NCBI GenBank assembly: GCA_024362935.1
Contig: JANCRA010000005.1
Span: forward strand, 23,830,235 to 23,894,234
Source of the DNA: Setophaga petechia
Lineage: Eukaryota > Chordata > Aves > Passeriformes > Parulidae
Direction: 5' to 3'
Length of the DNA stretch: 64,000 nt
Below are positions 35,530 through 48,677 of this stretch, in pieces. Both the position numbers and the translations under genes were made by a program. Every line of letters begins with the position of its first letter. Position 1 is the first letter of the stretch. Below the pieces are notes generated by a model. The model made no database searches, was not told the DNA's origin, and worked only from the letters and a program-made list of their open reading frames with translations.

Positions 35530-38500
35530 AGAACACCAGGTTTTGCCTGTAATGGAGCATGGCCTGTAATAACATGGGAGTTTATATTTATTTAAAAACT
35601 TTTAAGTGCTTCATTTTTATATCTTAAGAAGTAGAAGAAACAGAGGAACATGTGACAAGCAAACACTTCAGTACCTGAAGTTAGGTTGGCATGCTGCTAA
35701 AAATACTTAGCAGGGATGGGAATGTGCACAGCATGGGCTGGGGAGGCCTTCAATTTGCACTGGCAACACGGGCAGCCTTGTATGGACTCTGCCATGTGTG
35801 GTGTGGTAAACTACAAAAAGGGGCAGATTTCATCCTGTGTAAGTAGGTGGGATCTCTAGTATAAATTGGTGCTGAATGTGGTTCATTAAAATATTTCCGT
35901 GGAATTAGGCTTGTGTGAGAAATTTCATTGAGGTATGGGATATATAAGATACACAAAGTCAATCTGCCCAGCTTGCAAATTGAATGCTGAAATCAGCCAA
36001 ACAAACTGTATCTATAACTGTCTTTTTACAGAGCTATTGCTGCTTTTGTCATGGTCTGAGCTTAGCAAGATTTTTCACTGCTCTGAAAGGCAATCTGCAT
36101 TCACCAAAAAATTAGCCAGGGTTAAAATATTTATTGTAATCAGTTCTTGAACTGAATTCGTTTTGATGGGCTACCTGTGAAACTACTGTCTAAGCTATAA
36201 CATTAAGCAGAAGAACCTAAAGAAAATTGCATAAATTTATTTAATTGCCTTGCCAAGTTCCCTCTCTCATGAAGGGATTCAAGTCCCTATGAATTATTTG
36301 CACTGCATATATGTTGATATATGTTGGTCTACACCCAAGATATGCTCTGAAGTAAGTTAACCAGACTTCTGTGTGGGCAGGGAGCAAGTCTTTCTACTCT
36401 GCTTCCAAGCACAGACAGTAGGATAATGTGCATCAGAAACCAGGACCCACATGAAATGTAATTGCAGTTTGCATCGTTTGCATCACCTATCCCAGGGATT
36501 GTGGTGGGATCATAAATAACAAAGGCAGTGTAAAACTATCCCCCTGTCTGGAAGTGTCTTTGTAAAAGCATTAGCTGGTGCACAGTGGTTGTGTCAGAAT
36601 GCATCAGAAATTCAAATTATCTTTCATAACATGCGGAGTATTAGCTTTTCACTGCATCTGCAGCACTCTCATTGCAGTGACTGAGATGTTGCCTTCACCA
36701 GAGGCCATGTTATTACCCTGAATAAACTTAACTGGAAACTGCAGTGTCCCAAAAACAAAGTGAAGTTCATCTGGATGTCTCCCACTAATGCCCTTTGCAG
36801 CTGTGTCCAGGCAGTGAATCACAAAGGAGGAAACCTCGAGGTAAGTGGGGAGCAGGAGCTCCTCCAGCAGGAGCTGCCTGCAGCCCTGGTACTGGATCCC
36901 TTGTGCTGGGATGGTTTGGGGTAGCTGGTCCTCAGCTGTGGGGGGTGAGCAGGGCATAGGGGCTCTCAAGGAAGAGCCATGGATAGAGCCTGGGCGTTTG
37001 ATTTCCCATGAGATTTGTTAGGACACATCATAAGTGGCTGCAGAAAACTGGGTCCTGTGTTGCTGGGCTTCTGGACAGACAGAGATCCTTCCAAGTGACC
37101 CTACTGGTACTATGGGAAGAGCAGCCTTTGAAAGGACAACATGGCAGAAGCTAAAAATTGATTAGAAGGCAGTGCAGCACAGTTAAAAGTCGTCCGGCCA
37201 AATTCTGAGAGGTTAACTGAGAGGCTAACAGAACTGTGAGGATAGAAACACCTAATCAGTCAGAGGAAGAGAAGGCATTGAAAAGACACCTCTATTTACA
37301 GATTTTTAAGAGAAAAAATCTGTAAGGATTGTGGGGGATGCTTTTGGTTTGTCCTTTTGCCTGTCTTTTCTCAGTGTTGCCTCATGTTTCTTGCTGGGTT
37401 GGTGTTGTGAGCATCAGACTTGTCATATTCTTGAAGCTTAAAAGCAAATGGGAAATTAGCAGTCCCAGTCCAGACCTTATTTCCTGTGCTACAGTGCAGA
37501 GACAACTCAAGGGAGCTTTAAGGTCAGTAAAACAGACATTTTTTATCCCTCTGTTTAGAGGGGTTTTTACTTACTTTACTTGCCTCAAAGTTGGCAGCTG
37601 GAACTGTACATATTTTATCTTGATCTTTGACTTTACCTTTCATGAATGGTCAGCTCTACACTTCCTGGCCTTATCCTGTGCACTCAGGTCTGTAGCTGAA
37701 GGCAAACTACCTGTTGCTAAACAGACAAAAAAAAGTATAACAAAAATCTTGTCTAGAGGAGATCATTGGTGTTTGTGAAAGACTGCTCAGGTATAAAGGC
37801 AGGAGAAACTGCTGAAGGGCCTCCTTTCTCTCTGCCTGTCCCATCTGACTCTCCTGTGGGCTGAATGAGTTCCCTGCATTGCTCCCTTGTGCCAGGGATG
37901 TGATGCTGGCAAAGCCTGGCTCAGGACCTTGTTCTGCTCTGGCCCCATGTCTGCTAGCACAGTGTGTACCTGTGACCATGCACAGACAATGTGCTGTGGG
38001 GGATGTACACATGTCCTGATGGAAAAAATCCCCTCAGGACAGCACAAAGTGGAAAAATTGACATTTTTGCTGTGGCTAAAAAATTTCAAGGAACTGGAGT
38101 GAGATGAATATTGATAGTCATAGAATTTTTAAATAAAAAGTTATCCTTAACTACATTTCTGCTGGAAAGAAAAATGTGTCAGGAAAAGACCTTTGATTTT
38201 CTTTTTACAACCTCCATCCTAGAATAGCATAAAACTGACATGTTTAATCCCAGTAAAATCAACCAATGTGTGAGCTAAGATGATGATATTATCATATGCA
38301 ATAAGTATGACAAAGCTGATGGAAAAGGGACTCTTGATTTAATGGAATAAACTCTGTTTTCCCCACTGATCCTATTTTGTACTCTTTTTAAGCAGAAGAC
38401 AAGGAGTTCTCCAGCATTTGTCTTCATTAGTTGCATATTTATGATCAAGTCTCTTGAATTCAAACTTTACAGTTGGTTGTACTTAGGTAAAACTCCATAC

Positions 38501-40000
38501 AACTCCATAAAACTAGATAAGGGAGCTACCCCAACTTTTTAAACAGGAACTTTTAACTGTCACAGATGATGATTATAGTGATTTATTTAAAAAATTATAT
38601 ACTTCTACCAAGTGTTCTGCTACCTAATTGATTTCCTACAAGGCTGTCTAAAGCCCTCTGAAGCAATTTGAGTAAAACTTGATAACCAGATTTGAAGTGT
38701 TGCTCTGAGTTAATTAAATTATTTGTAGTTTGGATAATTATTTGAAATCTCATCTATCTGGAATGAATAAGTAGCATTATTAATTTGATAAAGGTTGTAT
38801 GGCCTCTCTTGAAATGGTAATTCTTCACTGCTACTTTTGAAGTATCTCTGGTAACAGCCAAACAAACATACAATTTATGATGTCACTTAAAACTATGTTA
38901 ATTTACTGGCCAACTTCAGATTTTAGTTAAAAAATGTCTGGTAGCACTGGAAAAACATACCTATTTGGCAGACTGTCAACTTTTTTCTGGGTCAATGCTC
39001 ATAAAAATATCTTTTATTTACCAAGCTTAAACAATAGCAGTTTGTTTTCCATTTACTATCATAAAACAATCATGGCATGAAATCTGGTACATTCTGCTAA
39101 GAAATATAGGTCCAATTAGTTCATTTATTTCGGTCAACTCTTTGTCCAGGCCTGCATTTACAGCTCTTGATGGTTCCAGATCTATTTTTATGGATTCAAT
39201 TTTATCTCTGAAGACTGGAACAATCTAGTGTACAATCTATCATTCCAGTAATATTTTTTTAAAGTGAAACAAGACCAAGTTGTCTGTTGTATTATATATT
39301 TGTTTCCTTTTAAAGCCATAGCAATTATACATTTACCTGCATTTGATTGATTGAACATTTCTAGGTTGTTACGTTTCTGGACTGAACAAATAGTCCTGCA
39401 CCAAGGATCCTCAGCAGAACATTGTTTTCTTGTAACAACTGGTGTTTGAAGCAAGTAGAGCCTCAAAGTGATGTTAACCAGAATATTATCTGTTTGGGTT
39501 ACAGGATTTTCTTACATAATACTCTTTGCTGTTACTTCCAGAGTTCGGCAGCTGTTAAACAAATATTGTTCCAGAGTGTCTGCAGATTTCAGTGTTTAAT
39601 TTCCCCATGGCTATTGTTTGTCATTCAACAAAATGTAAGTGTGAAAGGCTGTTCAATAGGAAACGAAAGTGGTTTCATTAAACTGGGTCTCAGAGCTACA
39701 CCTTTGTAATCAAAGTTTTCTCTAGCTTTCACTCCAAAAGAGGCAGTGGAGGAAGCAACAGTTATTTTTAAGATAGGAATTCTTTTTTTACTTGATGACG
39801 TAATAAAAAAATCAGGAGGTTCATGGATAGAGCAGATCAGTAATGATGTCTATAATGCTCTATGAGGAGCCCCTTCATGAGACTCCTGGTGAAGGTTTAT
39901 TTCCTTGTAGAACTTTGGAGCTCCTGTGCCCAAGGTATATATTTTTAATGATATTTACTTAATATTGTTTTCTAGGTAAGTAATGGCCTTGTGAATTATA
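35530..40000. other. Intergenic sequence, no gene recognised
   Basis: Mostly AT-rich, CpG-poor unique sequence. 38.1-39.2 kb is markedly AT-rich with scattered TAAT/ATTA motifs. Frames at 36649-36969 (minus) and 37329-37778 (plus) have no recognisable domain. Confidence 0.6.
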
Positions 40001-43000
40001 TTTACTTTGTCTTAAGCAGTGACTGCTTTGTGCTGTAAGAGTTTAAAAATCAAATAAGTTCATGAAAATCATGGCAGGCAAGAGAGATTTAGAATGTAAA
40101 AGTCATTAAGCAGACTGAGGGGAGTGCATTCCTCTCATGGCTAGAAATGTCTGACAGTTCCTTCAAGTTGCAGAAATGTGTTTACAAGCTCATAAAGGAT
40201 ATTTGCCAACTTTTGAACTTTGCCTAAAAGGCAAAGCTCCCACCACCTTTATTCAAGCCTTAAAACGGAGAGAGCTACCTGTGAACTGTAAGGCAGGAGT
40301 CTGACAAGTGTTAGTGTTTCACTGGTGTGAGGGGGAGAAAGCACAAAGAACATGTGAAAAGGAATAAATACATATGTGTAAAAATATAGCCACTGAAGAT
40401 GAAACACAATGCTGTGGTCAGAATGAGCCTTGGACACAAGACTGTCAAATGACCTTCCAAACCCTCCTGTTGCATGTGACTTTTACTAAACCATAAAGTG
40501 AGCAGGTATATTTTAACATAAGTTCCAATACTCTGCCTTGAATTACTTGGGAAAAAAACCAAAACAAACCAAACATGTTTTTTCCTCCTTTCTTTTTCAT
40601 AACTTTGCAGCAAGAAATGCTACAGAAGAGGAAGGAAATGAAATTTGAATCATGAACTTTAGAAAGGGTAGAAATAAAATGTCCAGGCTATTAATTAAAC
40701 CCATTTCCAAATGAACAATCTAATCTCTTGTCTGTGTAATTTCACTATCAACAATTTCAAAGGGCTCAAATATTCCCTCCAATGTTTGAACAGCAGATGT
40801 GGACTAGACGACATGAATTGAGAGAGATTGTTTTCCCAGTTGCCAAGAAACAGACAGCTTTCTTTGGGAATGCAGTGTTGTGCTCACAGCCTCAGCATCC
40901 TCCTGCTCTCCTGCAGGGTTTGGGAAGTTGATGTTCTGGTAACCAAGCTTCCCCTGACAGGAGTGGCGTGAGCTCAGCTCCACTAATGGATAGAGAGTAC
41001 CAGTGGGCAACAGGTGGTGTTCAAACATGTTGAACACTTAAAGAGAACATTGCAGTTCTGCCAATGACTTTATACCTTCAGGAAGGGAATTAGATTTTCA
41101 TGATGAAAAGAAGGGAAGATACATATTTAAGTGAAGATTGCTGTCAGAAAGTTTTAATAGACTAATAATAAATCCATTCTAAGCTGGCTGCCAGGTACTG
41201 TGAAAAATTCTGTTCATGTTGTCTGAGTGCTGAGTTACACTTTATGAGTTTGCTTCCTGATGCCAGTGATTGTGATGTCTTGTTGCCCTTTTTCTGACAT
41301 AAAATGGGCCAGGAAATCCGGAATCTTTAACTCATAAGACTAACAAGCCAAGAATTATGGTTAACTTTGAGCTATGAATGTTTAATAGAATGGATGATGG
41401 ATGCCTGATAACCTTTTCTGATGTGGTGTGCTTTTTATGGTATTTTCCACTTTGTAATTGAACTATTTGTTTATTAAATTGCAGTCATCACTTTTGTCAG
41501 TCATCCATGCTTTCCTGTATTTCCAGCTGTTTGTTTCCATCTCAAATGTCTCACCTTCCTACTTCCAGTCTACCAGCTTGCTGCTCAAGCTGCTCAAGGT
41601 GCTTGTGCTCTGGAATTCTCTACCTCACCTCAGGGTTGCAGCTTCTGGAGGTGCTGATCTCTCAGCTCAGGGTGGAGCAGAAGCTCCCCTGGCAGTCTCG
41701 GTGCTGAGGAATGTGAGGTCAGCAAGGAACCTTTCCCTCTCCTTGCCCTCAGCCTGCCCCACCTCATCCTGGCAGGGATGCCTGATGGCCTGGGCTGGTG
41801 GCTGTCACCAGGCTGCCCCGCTGCCTCTCCCAGGGCCCTGCAGCCGTGTCCCTGCTCCAGAGGGAGCCCCTGGGGCTGATGCCTGCAGAGCAGGAGAGGC
41901 TTACCTTGCCCACTGGCTTGTGGCATGTCTCTGCCCCTGCTGCTACCTGCATTTTCAGCACTGAGAGCAGCAGACGTTTCCATTGGAAGCATTCAGTTTG
42001 AAGAGTTTTACAATCTGCTTTAGCAATGTCTTTTGTTTGGCCTAGTGAGAAACATGCCAACCTTCACCTTTCCATGTCTTAATGCTTTTTGGAGGGTCTA
42101 GGCTTCTTGTCTTTTTGTAATGTACAGTGCTCTGTAGCAATTACCCTTTGAACAAGATGACTTAACTTTCTGCAAACTTTATCCTGGATAATCTGGAGAA
42201 TTAGCTCAACAGAGTTTGATAGAGAATGTCAGACCAGATTTTCAAAAAAGGGTGTCTAGAGAGCTAAAAGGCAAATTAAGGCCAAATGTATTCACCTGCA
42301 TCTAAGATGAGCCTCCAAGAGCTCCAGTAGTTACACACAGCCAGACATCCATGGGTACCCCTATTTTTGCCAGACAAGCTGTGTAGGCTCTGGGAGTTGC
42401 ACTCAGCCTGATCAGAGCCACTGCATTTGTAGATAAGCCTCTCTGCCACCTGGGATCCCTCATGCAGAGCCTGCCTCTGGGGCTGATTTGTGAAATGTCA
42501 TGTGAGGATTAGTAAGATTCAGTGATTAAAAGGAGGTCAGCAAAAAGCACAGAACTTGCATCCCTACTGTCACTGAAAATTACAGTAGGCTGCAGAAGGG
42601 AGCATTTTTATTGAACAACCTAGAGGCCCTCACTGGGATGTGAGAAATGAGCTCAGCCCCATTTGCAGGCAAAAAGAACAGCAGTTCACATTTTTGCTAG
42701 ACAGGAAACCATTAAACTCTGCAGCTCTTCTGCTAAAGGGACCCTTTCACCCTTCTTTGGGAAGAGCATGAAGTCTTGGTGTTCCAGTAAGATATGCATG
42801 GTGCCAGGAGGGCCTGGCACTGTGGCCTCATCATAAGAAAGATTTACCTTTAGAGCTCATAAAAGTTTTGTTCCTGGTTGCTCAGACAGAAGCTGCTGCT
42901 ATATTTTGCGTGGATGCTGGGAAAGCAAAGGTATTTTTAGAAGAGCAGACTCAGAGTCCCTGTCTTGAGCCCTGAGTGGGGTGAGCTTGTTCCCTGGAGA

Positions 43001-44900
43001 GTGATGTAGACATTTCACTTCAAAGCAGATTTGATCTATAATCTGGCATTTGGATGGTGCTAACACCTACAGAAGCTTTTCAGGTGTTCTTCCACGTGGA
43101 TGTTGTAGATGGCAACTGCAGGCATCGCAGCCTTACACTGCAGGGAGGATGTGAGGACTCAGCTCAGGTTTGCAAATTCCATTCCTGCAGCTGGACACCC
43201 CCTGCACCATCAAATGGCACAGTCATCCCACAAACCTCAGCACAGTACAGCTGGGGCTGTCATCACAATGCTCAAATAAACTGTGGGATGGGTTAAGGCT
43301 GTAATACAGTAGGTCCTAGGAGATGTGATTTGCAAGATAATGTAGTTACCTGCTATAAAATGGAAGAGCATTCTTGGCATTTTATAAACATTGCAACTTG
43401 GCACTCCTGAGAGATGAATTTGTGCCTGAAAATCCTTTTTATCAATACTTCATTGTAATTGGAGCTGTCTATAAGCTGTATCTCTTCTTTCAATTAGAAG
43501 CTACTGGACAACTCAGCTGAAATTCCCTTCCTTGCATTATCAAACCACAAGTTCACTCTTCAAAAAGCAAATGCTTTTAATATTCTGTCCAAGCTATAGG
43601 ATTAAATTCTCATGTTTTGTGATTCTCCAACAATCTGTTAGTCAGAACAGGTGTACACAAATATGCCCTTTGTATTAGTATTAGTGTTTATTGGTTTTCT
43701 ATGTAACCAAAGTAATTTTTTCAGCATCTTGCTTGCAGGTTCAAGGTATCCATTATTAAGAATTAGACAAATTTGATTTGAGCCTACAGTAGCTAAATGT
43801 AAAAAGTGTAATATACTCTGTTCCTTCACAATGCTGGGAAAAACTCCAAAGGTCTGGATTGAAGAGCAGAGATGTAATGCCCATACATGGGGGTAAAAAA
43901 GCATGAGGGACTGATTGGGAATCATGCATTCAGCCTACAGCCATTAAAGGGAAACAGTAAGTTGAAGCAGAAGCCTTTTGATCTTTTGTTTGTCAGACTT
44001 CTCAGAAGTACTTGTTCTTACTCTGCTATCTTCAAGTTGACTTATTCTCCCAGGCCAGGGAGCAGTAATTCATACATCCCTGTGCCTCTTTCTCTTAGTG
44101 CCTGCCCACATTCGAGTAGCAAAAAATGTATCCTTGTCTAGCAAGGAACTGTTTTTAAATCCGAGGATCTCCAAGACCAATATTGCTCTATCAGCTACGT
44201 AGAACAAAGCTGCCCTTTGTTACAGCAAAAACTTCTTATCACTCTTGCAAATATCTCTCTTGTCTCAGCTGTTTTCTTTTTCTGGCTGGCACTTGGCTAT
44301 AACAGTTCATTGCTGACCCCTGTGCATGGTGTATACAGTTGTTCTCAACCTTCAGCTACAGCAAAGCCCTTCAGGGACTTCTGAGAAAATGTTTGCTTTT
44401 ATTGCTGTCACCTCCGTGGCATTTCTCTTAAGATAAATGTGCTTAAGATAAGTAAAATTGTGTTTTCTTCCAATTTTGACACTTCCTTAAACTGTGAGAA
44501 TAGGGGACTATAAAAATATTCTGTTGTTCACTTGTTTGCTGGTTGGTTTGCCTTTTTCTTAAAGCCATCATGTTTCAGCTACTATTTTTCATGCAGTCAC
44601 CCCTCTTCTAAGGTGTGTTACATGTGGCTGTAATATGTTTGTAGCCAGAATTTTCTCCCAGCACACGCAGAGCAGGATGAATTTTTGGTGGTTCTGCAGT
44701 GGGATACAGCTGCAGAGTGCATCCAGCCAGGTAATGCGAAGGAAACTTTTCACCCCTTTCATAACAAAGCCTGAAATTACAGGATTCTAATTCTTTTCAA
44801 CTTTAAACAAATGGCCTTGAGCTTCTTAAGAAGGAATTCTTGGGCTTTGTTATTTTAAGTTAGTTATGCCTGAAGGGAACCACATGCTGTCTCTCAAATC
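40001..44900. other. Intergenic sequence, no gene recognised
   Basis: A GC-richer stretch at 41.63-41.99 kb gives overlapping long frames in several phases on both strands, including ~168 codons at 41458-41964 with a non-ATG start. None shows a family signature. The rest is unique AT-leaning sequence. Confidence 0.6.
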
Positions 44901-47900
44901 TAACTCAACAAGCTGTAAAAAAGCTTGCACAACTGTGTGCAAATAAACAGCTGTTAAAACCACCCAAAAAACAGAGAAGCCAAATCTGATAGAAATGAAA
45001 CAGCAGAAACAATGTTCATATTTATTCAAATGCCAAAATTACATGGGGTTTTTTTCCCCTTATTCACCCCCTCTTCCACTCTAGGTTGAACTGATGCAGA
45101 TGCTTTCCTAGGAGGAGGAGGTAGAGAACACTGAGAAGTGTCTGGCTGCAAACAGGTAAGAACTCTGTGAAAAAAATAAAAGCCAGGCTATTCTGTTTGA
45201 GATTTGTTTGCCATTGTGTCTTCTTGAACACATGTGCAAGTGTGTGAACCTTTGAGGAGTACTGCTGTGCTCTGTCTTAGCTTTTTCTGAGATTGTGATT
45301 ATTCAGAAAGAGTTGTGGGTTGCTGAGCCTGTCAATGAATTCACTGTATGCCATCATTCAAAGGCAAACACTGGCCTCACCCAGGATGCATTTGGTACAC
45401 ACCATGCCTTTCTTAGACTCAGTCTCATAATGACATTTGCATATTCTGCAACATCCATTTAAGTTTTGGGGTTTTCTTCTGAAATGCCTGTACTTGCTTT
45501 GAGGAGAACACTAGTGAGGAATGTTGTCCTTTTGTAAGCAAAAAGACATTGAAGAAGCAGTGAGCTCTTGCATTTGTTAGTGCTGTAATTGACTGAAAAG
45601 GCACAGAGCCATACTGTTCCCTCTGGCTCTGCACATTCACTAGCCCAGAGCTCAGCAGCTGGAGTTGGGATCCACTTCATCCACTATCCACTTCTACTGA
45701 CCAAAATTGCATGTGTGACTGTATACCTGTCCTCTCTCTGCCTGTGATGGGTCCTTGCTTGTTTCACTGAGGGAATATGGAAGAAGGTTTGAAAGCAGAT
45801 CTACTGCAGCTAGGCCACAACCTGAAGAATAATTTCACTTGAGCTCTCCTTTCTCTCTTCTCCTCAAACCTAGCTCTCTCAAAATCAGAGGATACTGACT
45901 TTTAACCTTTCACAAACACGTCTGGAAGCCCTGCCTTGGTTTGCCCATACACACTGCTTTTTGGAGAAACAGGAAATCAGCTTGTGCTATTTAAATCCTG
46001 CTGCTTTTATATAAATATGTGCTATTATTTTTAACAACTTTGCGGAAGGAAAAATATGTTTACAAGCACCAAAAATTGTATCTCCAGTACAAAACATTAT
46101 TCCAAAAAATAGTGATGGAAATTTGATACTGCCTCATAGAGACTGTAAGGCAATGCCACTGTTGTTCATGTCCCTTTCATTGGTTCAGATTCTTACTTCT
46201 TCTATCTGTGCAAAATATAAAGGAGGTGTCATCTTTCATGGATATTGCTAGTCAATATTTTAGGGATGGCTGACTTGAATTATTAAAGGGCTGAATAGCA
46301 CAGTTCTTCATGCCTTACATCCTTCACACTCTGGTCTGAAGCACAGCCATAATCGCAGCAGGAACTTTGTTGAGAACAAATAAAAGTGAAAGGGGAACAT
46401 AGCTGGAATTTCTGCTTCAAGTCTCCCAGTACTATAACTTTATTCCATCCAAACACTTATTTCAAGCAACAACAGTATGCTTCACTAAAATTTTTACTGG
46501 ACACATTAACTGCACATTAATGGCTCTTGCATAGCTGATGTATTTGTAGCTGTAGGGGAAGGAAAAGCAAGGCCACTTTGATATTGGTTTATGTAACACA
46601 GATTTTGTTTCTTGGAAGGCTCGAGGCCATTAAGAGTAAAAGCTATACTGGAATATGTTCCATATGGCAATTTCTCAGGTATTGTGATAGCTAATCCAAG
46701 TTAATAATTAAAATCTACTTTTATCACTCTTTCCTTCAGGATGCAAGAAAGGGTTGGAGGTTTCCTTTTAACACCATATCATATTTTCCTGAGTATGTGC
46801 TCCTGTCCTTACTACCACAGCATTCTTAATGTTTTATTATGTAATATTTCATCTGGGTAAATGAGCAAAAGGAAGGAGGATTCATTTGTTCTCTAAGATA
46901 TTTTTTTACTAAAATGAGCCCACAGTGATAACAGTGATTGATGGAGCACAAATAGCACTGGCAGCCCTAAGACCCTGTTTCCAGAATAGTAGTGGAAAAT
47001 GTCCTCTGCTCCTTTTCTCCTAGCTGCACATTTTAATTATGTTTTTATCTTGGATTGGGCAGACACAAAGATGCTGTCCTTGTGCCCAGCAGCTGCTGTG
47101 CTCAGCTTGAAGTATTTTTGGATTTGTCCATGTTGGAGGGACTTTCAGAGGCTGAAGGTATAAGAGCAACCACGAAAGCAAGATTAAGCTCAGCAGCCTG
47201 GTTTCATGCTCTTGGAACATTTCACCTCCTCAGTTATAAAACTTGAGGTTTGGTCTGCCTGCCTGCCAGGATGCTGTGATCTCATGAGCACTGGATGGTG
47301 CATCCCCTATATTGAGCCCATAAAGGAACTATCACCAGTACAAACACAGGAACTAGCGCTAAAAACTCAAAACTCTGAAGATTCAAAATTACTGTACTTC
47401 AGGTTTGTTTGTTGGGATTTTCTGCCCATAAAAAGTCCTGCTAGGAAAAGAAGGCCATAAAATGGAGAATATTCCAGTGTTCTTCCTCAGTATATGGAGA
47501 TAAGTTTTTGGTGTCCTATCACCAAACCAAAAGAAAAGGTTTAGACTGCATTACCAAAAATGTGAAAGAAATTAAGTGCAATTCCCAAATGGCAGGGCAG
47601 CTTCTCCTCACAGCTGTAGGTAGAGCTGTACAGGTTTGCTCATGGCAGAGCTGCAATTTAGTGACTCTTGGATGTGACCACCAGCTAATCTTCACAAAGA
47701 CCCCACAATATCAACTCCTTGCCTTTGCCTAAAAATGGCAAACTAAAAAGAGTTTACTTTAAAAATGTCCAAAGAGCAGGAGAAGTTGGAGACTCAGGAA
47801 TGTCTGCTTGCAGATGCTTTCTCACACTGTCAGGAGTGGTGTCCAACCTGCTCTCGGGCTGATGGACTTGCCCTGTGCCAAAGATTTTCATGTTCTGTGT

Positions 47901-48539
47901 TTTTTCTGCTGCATAGCTGTCAGACAGCTTTGGAGTTCACAGTGGGAGCATTCAGACATAGTGCAGCTGTGCCTGTTGCTCCAACAACTACTTTATATCC
48001 CAGGCAGGTCACAGAACAAGACAAAAAGCAGCTGTGCTGCCAGTCCATGAGTCACAAAGCATCTTCCACCTGGGAAGAAAATGGTTGCATCAGTGGATTA
48101 TGTAAATTTATTCTCCAAAATTACTAGGAAAATGATAATCAGTTGATTTCTACTTAATGTTGTAAACTGCATGATTAGAGTTAAACTGCATTACTTACAT
48201 GAGCAAAACTTTTGAATTAGAAGGTTGTTTTCTCTATTTTTACTAACATGAGACAATAAGCTAGATTAAACTTTTTTTCTAAGTGTGCATCTGACTTCAG
48301 ATTTCATCAATTTATTACTGAAGATTTACCAATGAAAATTTGTATCAATGGAAATAGCTAATCAGACAAAACAAAGTTAATGGTTTTTCTCAAATAATGC
48401 ATGTTTATGGCAATGTTTTGGCTTATGATAAAAGGAAAAAAATGGGTGAATTTTGAGCATCATTCTCTTTTTCTCCTGGCACAACTTTTCAGGTATTTAA
48501 AACCAGTTGCTTTCTCCTTTCAAAGCCTTGAGTGTTTGT
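44901..48539. other. Intergenic sequence, no gene recognised
   Basis: Unique sequence with a few short frames and no repeat family or RNA gene recognised. Confidence 0.6.
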
Positions 48540-48677
48540 GGTCAGAAGACCAGATTTGCTGACACCTGTGACCAGAGCTGCTGCCAGTGCCCACACAACA
48601 GACACTGTGTACAAATCTAGATGGGGACACTGGCAGCAGCTCTGGTCCCAAGTGTCAGCAGATCTGATCTTCTGACC
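48540..48677. repeat. Inverted repeat (foldback) with 56-bp arms
   Basis: The left arm (48540-48595, beginning GGTCAGAAGACCAGATTTGC) and right arm (48622-48677, ending ATCTTCTGACC) are reverse complements at 50 of 56 positions without gaps. They include an uninterrupted 20-bp match centred on CAGAGCTGCTGCCAG. The 26-bp spacer holds ACACTGTGT. Pairing stops sharply at both ends and I see no target-site duplication. On the minus strand three mismatches become G:U pairs, so a minus-strand RNA would fold better. It could be a hairpin RNA precursor, a foldback or MITE-like element, or a local inverted duplication. No family is recognised. Confidence 0.85.

Noticed and set aside
41458..41992. 168-codon plus-strand frame and 120-codon minus-strand frame
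   Set aside because: Mutually overlapping, non-ATG starts and confined to a local GC-rich patch. No domain or splice structure.
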